Below, piece after piece: positions 53,885 through 64,000 of a DNA stretch of 64,000 nt (position 1 is its first letter; every line of letters starts with the position of its first letter). The notes beneath the pieces are model-generated. The model searched no databases, was not told where the DNA came from, and saw only the letters and a list, made by a program, of their open reading frames with translations. The DNA comes from Liolophura sinensis. Lineage: Eukaryota; Mollusca; Polyplacophora; Chitonida; Chitonidae. Location: positions 68,670,984-68,734,983 of the forward strand of contig NC_088300.1 in the NCBI RefSeq assembly GCF_032854445.1. Reading direction: 5' to 3'. The position numbers were made by a program, and so were the translations under genes.

Positions 53885-56800
53885 TTATGTAGCTGTGAGT
53901 CCTTTCTTCTCACTTGTTTCCAGTCCATAGCCCTTCGCATTTTCTGTGGCTGCAGTCGCGCCATACGACTTCCGGTCCGCATCTACCCCGCCACTGTCTT
54001 TGTCCGGGTTTAGTGTGGTAAGAGGGACTGTCTGTAAATAAGGCACGTACGGTTTTCGGGCCATTGGGTCGTTCTTCTGGACCAGTTTCAGTCCAGGAGG
54101 GGGTTCCGACCACGGCTGTGGCTCACCTGGAACAAGTACCGTTATTTATAGATATATTTATAAATGGTAAATTATATAGGTTCTATACCAAATATTATGG
54201 CCGTCGGTTTCTACAGGGCTGTGCAGAGTTCACTCACCATAATGCTAGTCATCATCGCCATACAGGTGTCATACAAGTGCAGTGCATATATAATTTAGAT
54301 GAGTATAGACAAATGGGTAATTTGCCTTGGCATAACACTTACTATAGGTCTTCATCATTAAATGCAGCGATAAAAATCATAATAAGCGATAAAAATGATA
54401 ATAAGCAATTAAAAAGTCAAAATTTTGACGTAAAACAAAACTAATAGTATTTATCAGCGTTGAAGTCTGCAAAATTGTTTGATGTTGAATCATACCTGAG
54501 CCAAATATAGCATAAAAGATGACAGCAAAGGCGAGTACACCCGAGGTGATGAAGAAGACAATGTGCCAGCAAAAGATAAGATCCTGCAAACAGAAACCCG
54601 GGATGCAACGTAGTATAGCCAGAGAGTCTGAATTGTTGTGGGCGTATACGGCCCACGCACTGTCTTATACTCCCCCAACTGACCATCGTACACCACATAA
54701 CCAAAGACTTCATTTATTCCGAATCAAACAGATTTATGGTGTTCCATGAAGTATATACTATATATCATATGAAGTATATATTATATGAAGTATATATTAC
54801 ATGAAGTTTATATATATATTGATTGTTTAAGCTACATATTTCCCACAATCGACACTGGAGGAGATGAATTTCAGATAAACCAGCTGAATCTTTATGGACT
54901 AGTACGTGACATCTAGTAAAGAATCATGTATTAGCCAATCGGCAAGAGAGGGACAACTGTCCGCTTTTTGTTGACATTTTCCATCAAGAACACTTTCCAT
55001 TGAGAACATTTTCCTCCACGAACCACTTCCATCAAGAATTCTGTTTATCTCGAACCCTTTCCATCAAGACACCTAAGAATAGATTTAATGGAATTACAGC
55101 ACGTAATTTGTTCCTTCGTACATTATTATTTATCATAATCTATTATGCACAGTGGAAAAAAAGTAATTACGTGTACTGTGGACGTTGACCCCATACCTTA
55201 TCGCCAGCGTTAGTGATGTGTCCCGCCACTAGAGGAGAGGCGATCGCCCCCAGGGTACCCAAGGCCGAAGAGAGACTGACAAGAATACTGGCATAGCGAG
55301 CAGCCAGATCATAGTGGTTGATCTGCCATCCTGGAATAAACAGTTGTGTGTAAACATATGAGTACATTTGTCAAAATGATTTACACAAAAAAATTATGCA
55401 TAAAAGCTGCTACTGGCACTATAGATAACCAGTAGTACGTCCTACAGTGTTCTTTATTATAAATAGGAGAAAAATCGATTTATTTTATTTAAAACACAAT
55501 ATAAAATTATCATATGTTGCCTCGCGTCTATTCTGGGAGTCCTATATAAGAATACCACAAAATGGGGTATCGTTTCCCACACAACAGCCAATTGAGTCCA
55601 GTACGAATTGCAACATACCTGATAATATAATTGCAGTATAGAGAGTAAACCAGAGCAGCAACGACAGGGTGATAGCTGGCAAATGGTCTTAAGTAAGCGG
55701 TGAAATACGGCCTTTTGCCAATTTATCGCATTCAGGCTTTTATTATAACTTTCATGTTAATATATAAATAGCAGCAATTTACACGCCCCTTAGCAACATA
55801 AGTAGAATTAGGTACCGGTAAAAAAAAACCAGTGATGTTAATTGCAATTTATTAGACGTCACTGGTCTTGTACTAAAAAATTACTAGGTGTACTTTTCGT
55901 CAACAAATGATCATCCCAAACACAGGACTATGTACATATATGGAAGTCCGCGAATTACTAAAATGGGGAAACGTTATATCCTTGAGTCTAATTTCTTTCA
56001 TCCTGGTACAGAATTAATGCTTTTCTGATTTAACCTCGTCCACAAGCGGCACAGTTAACACTTAATAAAATTCGTGATCGAAACCATAGCCTAAAATATT
56101 TTTTTATATTGTCTAAGTGTATTTTGTGATCTACTGAAAATGGTGAGAAAGATGGAGTGAAAGATAATCGTTATGGATGAAACTAACAGTTATTCAAACG
56201 CTCCTAAACTGGTGCATACTAGAATTTTGATATTGTATGGTAATTTTTGGGTGTGTTAAGGTGTGTGTCATTTAGAGTCACAGTTCTCGTATGGACTATA
56301 AGAAACCTGTAAGGTTGTGTAACAATATTCAAATTCATGGAAGTCGGATGCGGCCATCTTTTCTCCTATTTTTTTTACCCAAGCCAGGAAAAGCGATATT
56401 CGAATGAGGCTGTGAGATTAATTCGGGATTAAGGACACGACGTTCTGGCGGTATTCCAGCGAGTTCCCAACGACATTCAACGAGAATCTCGTGAAAATCT
56501 CGTGAATTCATCTGAAGCTCGCGCCTTTGTCTGAATCTTGAGTACTTGTTGGAATATTCTTATTCTAGATTTGCATGAAATTCTCGAATGAATGCCGTTA
56601 AAGATTCTTTGGAATCTCGATAAAGTTTGGTCATAATATGACGATGTTCTTCTAATCTCGATTAAATCTCGAGCGGTGTCGTTTGAATATCGCTGTTAAT
56701 TCCTGGTTTTGAGGAGGTATGCGAAAAACAGTATGGCACCATCTGGCTTCCGTACATAATGAATATAGAGGAAAAGCGTGTTTCCTTGCGATTTCGTACC

Positions 56801-59800
56801 TGAGACTGTGAGACCACTGAAGCCAATCCCGAGGGACAGGAAAATCATCACTACCTTGCCCACCCGTTGAAAGCCTAGTACAAAGAAGCATATAGCCTCC
56901 ACTCCAAATCCTGTAGGGGGAGAAACGAAAATTATTCTTAGCATAACATAATAGAAAATAAAGAAATACCTACAACACTCGAGTTGAAGAAATACCTATA
57001 TTAACACACATGTTAAATAAAGGTACGGCCTAAGATACAACTTGTGTTATATACTCTCCAGAATACATCTTCCAACCTTCATTCCGATGATCCGCCATAA
57101 ACAGCCTGAAGGATTTGATGACACCATTTTGAAAATCTTTCAAAGAGACAGACGACATTGACCATTGTTGCGCCATTGTTGCACGCGCCATAAGAGTAGA
57201 GGCCGAGTGATCTACATCGCAAATAATAGCATTCCCACGAAAAACACCTTGCTGCACCATAACTACATAATGGAGTGAGTGAGTGAGCGCTTGGGGTTTA
57301 ACGTCGTACTCAACAATTTTTCAGTCATATGACGACGATCATTAGGGTGCATGTACGTGTCTCCTTGCTGCAGGACGGATTTCCACCGCTCTTTTATTTA
57401 GTGCTGCTTCACTGAGACGACTTGCCGAAGGCAAGTAAGCCGCCCCGCCCGAGCCATTATACTGATATGGGTCAACCAGTCGTTGCACTATCCCCTTCAT
57501 GCTGAGCGCCAAGAGAGGAAGTTACAACTTCCTTTTTTTAAAAGTCGTAGGTGTGACTCGATCAAGGATTGATCCTGGATCTACCGGTCTACCAGTTATT
57601 GCACTTACAGGGAATATAGTAATATGGATAACTGCACATGTGTGTTTAGGTGATGAAAACTGCGAAGCAAAGAAAAATAAGAACAAAACTTGATTCTCTC
57701 TAATTAAGGTTCATATTATAAGTTAACACCCTATCGATTTAGCAGAAGTCGTGAAATATACCTTTTCCAAAAATGAGCATATGCAGCGTACGTAAAACGT
57801 ACGTACTTGTGACTTATGCCGCTGAGTGAGCTTCTCTTCCTTATCTTATGATTACTGGCATTCTGTTGTGAAGCTGACGCCGTATTAAATTAATTACCCT
57901 AGACCTATATAAAACTGAAGCAAATTTATCGTGTGAAAAACTTCACCTTTACATTTCTTTTGACACACAAACTGTAATCATAGCGCTATAAGGCCTATCT
58001 GTAAGATGCGAGAACAGCCATAGAGGCCGCAGAAAGTTAAGTAACACTTACCGCCACAAGTTAGCAGTTTTCTAACCACTGTAGCATTCAGCATGTTATC
58101 CTTCATGAGGCAGTCAGCGATGTAACCGCTACTAAAAGCCACAACTGTCATGAGAATGTGCGGGATCGAGGACAACATGCCGTTCTGTAGGAGAGATCAA
58201 GTTCGTCAAGATTAGACAGAGACGTTAGCAATAAACCGAACAATGTCGTTTACTGAGGTTACCCTGACATATAAACAATAAGCCGAACAATGTCGTTTAC
58301 TGAGGTTACCCTGACACATAAGCAATAAGCCGAACAATGTCGTTTACTGAGGTTACCCTGACACATAAACAATAAGCCGCACAATGTCGTTTACTGAGGT
58401 TACCCTGACACATAAACGATAAGCCGAACAATGTCGTTTACTGAGGTTACCCTGGCACATAAACGATAAGCCGAACAATGTCGTTTACTGAGGTTACCCT
58501 TACATATAAACAATAAGCCGCACAATGTCGTTCATAGAGGTTACTCTGATAAATAAGCAATACGACGAACAATGTACTTCGTGGAGGTTTCAATAAGACA
58601 TAAGGAATAACGACTAACAATTACACTGAGACATAAGCAATCAGACGAACAATGTCGTTCATGGAGGTTACACTGAGACATAAGCAATCAGACGAACAAT
58701 GTACTTCGTGGAGGTTACACTGAGACATAAGCAATCAGACGAACAATGTACTTCGTGGAGGTTTCAATAAGACATAGGGAATAACGACTAACAATATCGT
58801 TCATGAAGGTTACACTGAGACATAAGCAATCAGACGAACAATATCGTTCATGGAGGTTACAATTAGACATAAGCAATAAAACGAACAAAATTGTTCATGG
58901 AGGTTACACTGAGACATAAGAAATCAGACGAACAATATCGTTCATGGAGGTTACAGTGAGACATAAGCCATCAGACGAACAATCTAGTTCGTGGAGGTTA
59001 CACTGAGGCATAAGCCATCAGACGAACAATGTAGTTCGTGGAGGTTACACTGAGGCATAAGCCATCAGACGAACAATGTGGTTCGTGGAGGTTACACTGA
59101 GGCATAAGCAATAAAACGAACAATATCGTTCATGGAGGCAACACTGAGATAAAAGCTGAGATACAATGTCCTAAAATATGCATATCGTTAAAATATGCAT
59201 TTGTTTACTGGTACAGATTGCTATAACATGCCCATATATATGTCTGTTCACAAAGGGATGTATAACTGTCTAAGAAGTTTTTTTGAAGTGTTCACTGGTT
59301 TAGGCGAGAATAGGCGAAAGAAAAACATGGCAACATCCTACTTCCATACATTGCCGCTGGTTGAGTTACATCATGAAGCTATGGATTGCATGGTTATGAA
59401 TACTATTTTTTTTATTTATTTGATTGGTGTTTTACGCCGTACTCAAGAGTATTTCACTTATACGACGGCGGCCAGCATTATGGTAGGAGGAAACCGGGAA
59501 CCCGGGGAAAACCCACCACCACCCGCAGGTTGCTTACAGTTCTTTACACGCACGACAGGAGAGAATACTATATAATATAGCCAATACGCATATCGGTAGA
59601 TTCATGTATGTACATAATTTCAGCTAAATGTAAGATTTTCCACTGAAAAAGGACTATGTACTTACCTCGGCAATGCTGTAGTTAAAAGCGTTTAGGTAGT
59701 AAGGTTCGTTGGTCAGCATCAATATGAAAACGAAATTACGGGCGATATTGCACACGCATAGAGATATCACAGGTAGTGACGTAAAGATAGAGGCCCATGG

Positions 59801-62352
59801 GATCTTTTCATTCTGCGAACACAAATTTAAGGTTCAGCGTAATAAGTATGTGTAAACATACAGCTGCCCTCACCCCACACCCCCATCCCACCTTCACCAC
59901 ACCTGCTGGAATGGAAAACACTATTACTGTGGCAATCATCATTGACAGCTGACCACAGTGACTAACCACTATTAAACATCAGGAGTTTAATGTCATGGAT
60001 ACAGCCAAAGGTGTACCAATCGAAGGTCTACCAGTTTTCATCAAAAATTTAACTTTTATAGATTTACGTTTTACGTTGTTCTCAGGATTATTTCACTTAT
60101 ACGACGACGGGGAGGAATCTGGGCAGAGTTGAGGAACAACAGATTATTTCACACGCCTCTTGTTGCAATGAATTTCACATGCCTCTGCAGACACTGTTCA
60201 GTATAGATTATTTGTTTTTTAACGCCACATTCCAGGGTTGTTTTATTACCCGACCATGGTCAAGTTGAGGAAACTGGAGTTTACGGTGTGAACCATCTAC
60301 CATGGCAATGTACCTAATACCCCCCCTGACAAAGGCGCAGTCAAAACAGCGAGAGCTGGATTCGAACATGTGTATGCGAACCAGTGTAGGAAGCGAATTC
60401 ATAAACAACATGGCACCCAATGGTAACTAGTGTCATAGAGAGATTGGCCATTTTCCTCTTGTAATACATGAGTACTAAGTTGCAAGTTGGCACAAAAAAC
60501 GTCGTCGCAAGGAAAGAATGAACAAGTTACAAAAATTAGGTCCGATTTAGTCATTCTTAGTTCAGACTGACCTAGATTGACCTTGACCTATGAAGTTGAG
60601 GACGATTGTCATATACCTGCATGTCATTGTCTACGACCCCTTCAGCGCATGTGCCGATCTCCACGCTCGCTTCACATCATGTTATTCACACCATTTCGGT
60701 AGTTTGAATGAATGAATGAATATTTGGAATTTAACGACTAGTTTGACCTATGGAGCCTATAAATACGACACACTTAGGCTTAGCCTCATTACTGCGGGAC
60801 AATGTAATCCGTATTCATTAATAAAATCGTTTCACGTGTCCGTTGGAATAATGTTTTGTATACTTTAGAAGAAAATAAGGCATGTATTAATAGAGACAAA
60901 GGTTGCAACAGAGCTTTGTTATTTCTGACATCGTTTTCTTGCCTCATCACCGTTACCCCATTGACCTTGGCGCTGATTTGTTTGTAATGTTCTAATGTTT
61001 TTAGTGGTGGCAGTGAACGTAAAGAGCGGAAGCCGGTAATTAAGGCCATCACCCTAGCATTGTATTATCGTTCCGTCTTAAGATGATAGAACAACACTGT
61101 GAAGCGATGACACGATACTGTGAATTGATGACACGATAATGTGAAACGATGCCAGCATTGTCCCATCGCTTCTCACTATCCTTGCATCGCTTTGTTCCAT
61201 CGGCGGGTACTCTCTCTGTTGCTCACTCACAAACCAGACCTCCATCACACAAGCAAAATATTTTTCCGTATGGAGAGAAATCACCAAGGAATAAGTCAAT
61301 AATTACTGTGGGTAACAAACGCCCATTTCTCAGACATAACTTCTGTTACCTACCTCATATTCAATCACGGTGGCGCCCTGGCGTTTCTCTATCATTGTCA
61401 GCTCCTCGTTAGATATGCTGGGGTGATGAGAGGGTCTCTCATGGGCACCAAAAAGCCAGATGATATACCATAAAATGGCCACCCCAGCTGTTTCCAATGA
61501 AAGGCGAATAGTATAATTATATGAAATATACCCCTTAATGTCCATGCACTCAGCCATATTAAACACAGCCAAATGGAAATTCTGGTAAGTACACAATGAA
61601 GAAACAACAGATACAATTAATATAATATATAGTAATACACTATACAATTGGTCAACGCCCAAGGACTGATTGAATTCCACAAACGGGAGTTTATAAATGT
61701 ACACATAAGCTTAGGTATTAAATATTTTAGAAATTTTAAATTTTAGACACTTTAGGTATTAAAGTGTCTAAAACATGCACTGGGTGCTAATAATGGCCTA
61801 TTCTTTAATTCATCTGTCTATATAGAGTCTTGCAGTATTAAGGGACTACGTGTACAGGGATTTGACCAATTTTGTTCGGATATTAAAACAATGCATTCTG
61901 ATAATAAGCCAGTAAGTATATACGTTTCGAATTATATTACAATTACATGTAAATGAAAATTATATATTCCATATTGACAGTCTTTTGGGCAGCAGTTAAG
62001 ATCTTTTATTTTATATCAGAATTGGGTTTGATATGGGTGTGTTGAATTTAGTTTTAAACATCCGTAACCGTGGTAGCGCACTTACGTATTAATTGGTGTA
62101 GATTAAGAGGATTACCACTGAAAGCTGCACATTGGATGCAACACGCTATGACGTTTAAATCAATTGCCTAACAAGTCCTCTAAACAATTTAACAGCAAAA
62201 CCACACTTCACACAAAAAAATCACACAAAAAAGCACTTCAATCACACAAAAAAGCACTACCAGTCTGAATGAACCACTGAGGTTTAACGCCACACTATAT
62301 TTCAGGCAATATTTGAGTCAGATCGTGGAAAAATAGATATTTGTATATTGTC

Positions 62353-62434
<82 letters not shown>

Positions 62435-62893
62435 CACCATAACTTTCCAAATTTATTGAAGTATATTTACTGTACTGTGTACAGCCAGTCTGCAATTACA
62501 TAGTTAGAGAACATTTCCGCAATTACTTTTATTACAGCAATAAACGGTAAGTAGTTTAGCTTGGGTTAATCACTTTGTAGATGCTTTCATATAATTATCT
62601 ACTTAGGCTATATCAATGTAAGAAATGACCCTTGTGAACATAGAATATTTACATAATACATTTAAGCCTATTATTAGCTAATATCTTCCATTTGTAACAG
62701 TTGACATTTCCAACATACGATTGCTGTGTTTCGGTTTTTTTAGGTAACCTTTATGTCATATAACTGAATAGTATAGGTTTATACATGGATATCCTTAAGT
62801 ACGTACATGTCACGTGGTAAACATATTGCCATCCTATATAATGGGTGATAAAGCCGGCCACAGGGAACCCGATCACAGCGCCTGCGTATGCAC
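53885..62893 (-). CDS. VGLUT: Vesicular glutamate transporter-like SLC17 carrier, 5' part off the window
   Basis: Exons in transcript order: 62807-62893, 61354-61487, 59666-59812, 58052-58184, 56800-56910, 55197-55330, 54496-54583, 53885-54126 (TAA). Phases close throughout, giving ~357 residues. VGLUTs are major-facilitator proteins that load glutamate into synaptic vesicles. VGLUT-like blocks: [77 protein letters not shown] and, after the last membrane helix, [12 protein letters not shown], with a cytosolic tail containing SYGAT. About seven hydrophobic segments are visible, the C-terminal part of a 12-helix fold. The first exon shown starts inside a codon (phase 2), so the N-terminal helices lie beyond 64000. 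The VGLUT tail features argue for VGLUT over sialin; invertebrate paralogues make the exact orthology uncertain. Confidence 0.9.
56400..56700. other. Cluster of AATCTCG-like words in the VGLUT-like gene intron
   Basis: GAATCTCGTG, AAATCTCGTG, GAATCTCGAT, TAATCTCGAT and AAATCTCGAG occur within about 300 bp of otherwise AT-rich intron. Origin unknown; could be a degenerate mobile-element end. Confidence 0.4.
57285..57600 (+). mobile_element. SINE-B family copy, longest in the window
   Basis: GCGCTTGGGGTTTAACGTCG, TACTCAACAATTTTTCAGTC, CTGCTTCACTGAGACGACTT, CGAGCCATTATACTGATATG, CCAGTCGTTGCACTATCC and AAGGATTGATCCTGGATC. The last contains, on the minus strand, a B-box-like GGATCAATCC, hinting at a tRNA-derived head. 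Confidence 0.8.
58226..59160. repeat. 47-bp tandem array upstream of a VGLUT exon, about 20 copies
   Basis: CCGAACAATGTCGTTTACTG recurs at 47-bp steps (58238, 58285, 58332, 58379...). A second variant, GACGAACAATGTCGTTCATG, fills the right two thirds. It starts about 40 bp upstream, in transcript sense, of the exon 58052-58184. Confidence 0.95.
59403..59560 (-). mobile_element. SINE-A, 3' two thirds
   Basis: TTATTTGATTGGTGTTTTAC, CGTACTCAAGAGTATTTCAC, GGAGGAAACCGGGAACCCGG and CCACCCGCAGGTTGCTTACA. Confidence 0.85.
62344..62432. repeat. (TA)n microsatellite
   Basis: More than 40 uninterrupted TA dinucleotides in a VGLUT-like gene intron. Confidence 0.97.
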
Positions 62894-62960
62894 CTGTCAA
62901 GAAATAATAAAACACAACATTAACACGAACAGCAGATCTGTATGCACCTGTGGACAAATA
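62893..62960 (-). repeat. VGLUT: Duplicated splice acceptor at the VGLUT exon 62807-62893
   Basis: Minus-strand TCTTGACAG/GTGCATACGC (the exon used here) is preceded 54 nt upstream by TGTCCACAG/GTGCATACAG. The preceding TTATTT tracts also match. 54 is a multiple of three and the extra stretch is open, so both sites keep frame. Confidence 0.8.
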
Positions 62961-63132
62961 ACAGAATGCAATATTTTCATGACAATAACACACACACAAG
63001 TATCAGGCTCAGGTGACGGAACGCCTGGGAAGATTAAAATTCTCTGCAGCTATAGGTTTTGTGTAGGCGTACATCAATTACCAATGGACAAATATATGGA
63101 GAAACCGGTTTAAATTAAGAAATTGATACTTT

Positions 63133-63275
63133 TGATTTGATTTGTGTTTTACGCCGTACTCAAGAATATTTCACTTATACGACGGCGGCCAGCATTATGG
63201 TGGGAGGAAACCGGGCAGAGCCCGGGGGAAACCCACGACCATCCGCAGGTTGGTGGCAGACCTTTCCACGTTATA
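63133..63275 (-). mobile_element. SINE-A, 3' half, well preserved
   Basis: TTTACGCCGTACTCAAGAAT, TTATACGACGGCGGCCAGC, GGGAGGAAACCGGGCAGAGC and ACCATCCGCAGGTTGG. Confidence 0.9.
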
Positions 63276-63637
63276 CTTTTGAAGAATATTAGATATATTT
63301 TTAAATTATTTGATTTGTGTTTTACATCGTACTCAAGCATATTTCACTTACACGACGGCAGGCAGCATAACGGTGGGTTTTGGAGAATATACGCCTACAT
63401 ATAACACGAGCCTCAGAATCAACCCCTTCGGCAAACGACGTCATATTGTTTAATAAAAACTTGTTTTCGTCGTTTAGGTTTACATTATAACTGGTTTAGT
63501 TAACATGCTAAAATAATGGCAGTAATTTCTCATTTCAGATGATATATGACCTTTATGTATAGAGTATAAAGACGGCACATAACATTTATACAGATAATTA
63601 TGCATACAGTATCAAAATGTATGCCTGTATATATATT

Positions 63638-63830
63638 TGGGGTTTAACGTTGTACTTAACAAGTTTTCAGTCATATGACGACGAGGAGTCATTAGGTGTG
63701 TGTACATATATTGTGTCTTCCTGTGGCAGGGCGAGTCCATGTCGCCAAAGTGCAGCCGCTACTGAAGTATCATACCGAAGACACCAGACATGACATGCCC
63801 ATGTTTCCTTGCGATAACCTCTCAGTGGTA
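63638..63830 (+). mobile_element. SINE-B family copy
   Basis: GGGGTTTAACGTTGTACTTA, TTTTCAGTCATATGACGACG, CATACCGAAGACACCAGACA and CGATAACCTCTCAGTGG, colinear with the copy at 7417-7690. Confidence 0.8.
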
Positions 63831-63949
63831 TCAAAATGTTAGAATCACTCTAATTTTTCATTTCAGATAACCTATAGCCATTATGTATAAAGTATAAAGA
63901 TAGCAAATGGCCTGTAAACAGAGAATTACGCAACCAGGATCAAAATGTA

Positions 63950-64000
63950 CATTAAGGAACCTGCGTATGGTCGTGGGTTTCCCACGGCCTCTGCCCGGTT
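63950..64000 (+). mobile_element. SINE-A, cut by the window edge
   Basis: AACCTGCGTATGGTCGTGGG and GGCCTCTGCCCGGTT, continuing past the last base. Confidence 0.75.

Larger units (their letters stand above)
62961..64000. other. Intron of the VGLUT-like gene to the window edge
   Basis: Contains SINE-A pieces (63133-63275, 63307-63380, 63950-64000) and a SINE-B copy (63638-63830). No further VGLUT exon was found, so the upstream exons are outside the window. Confidence 0.55.

Noticed and set aside
58226-59160. CRISPR array
   Set aside because: Eukaryotic intron; whole units repeat with no unique spacers and no cas genes.

Overview
This is animal nuclear DNA: long introns with GT-AG junctions, split genes, abundant SINEs and minisatellites, and no bacterial operon structure. 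The proteins are typical of a bilaterian: a spliceosome subunit, a vesicular-glutamate-transporter-like carrier, a RIM-like Rab-binding exon and an F-box/LRR protein. The SINE heads and the many TACATGTA-rich stretches suggest a marine lophotrochozoan, most likely a mollusc. That taxonomic call is inference, not something the window proves.

Layout. (1) About 1-13.1 kb, minus strand: two exons of a RIM-like Rab-binding domain (13025-13103 and a 32-nt microexon at 9273-9304). Everything else there reads as intron with repeats. (2) 14823-23291, minus strand: a complete SF3A2 gene, seven coding exons that join in frame to 339 residues. Two of its introns carry large tandem arrays. (3) 23.3-31.5 kb: a divergent spacer between SF3A2 and the next gene, mostly a diverged tandem array at 26.4-28.8 kb broken by two SINEs. 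(4) 31566-47364, plus strand: a 14-coding-exon gene for a protein of about 1640 residues with a long low-complexity N-terminal half, a C4 zinc ribbon, an F-box and C-terminal leucine-rich repeats. (5) 47.4-53.9 kb: 3' UTR and a transposon-rich spacer. (6) 53885-62893, minus strand: the last eight exons of a VGLUT-like (SLC17) transporter. Its N-terminal exons lie beyond the right edge.

SF3A2 is a constitutive splicing factor, the F-box protein is a likely SCF substrate receptor, and VGLUT and RIM would both act at presynaptic terminals. No operon-like relation between them is implied.

The most unusual signal is in the F-box/LRR gene. Three of its introns contain tandem arrays built from that gene's own splice junctions. 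Intron 9 has 12 copies in strict 56-bp register (20 nt intron end plus 36 nt exon start). The intron before exon 5 has four 52-bp copies (20 nt plus 32 nt), one split by a SINE with a 6-bp target duplication. Intron 8 has a roughly 1-kb array of a 21-bp unit carrying the CAG/GTAAA donor. The VGLUT gene has a two-copy version at one acceptor that would insert 18 residues in frame.
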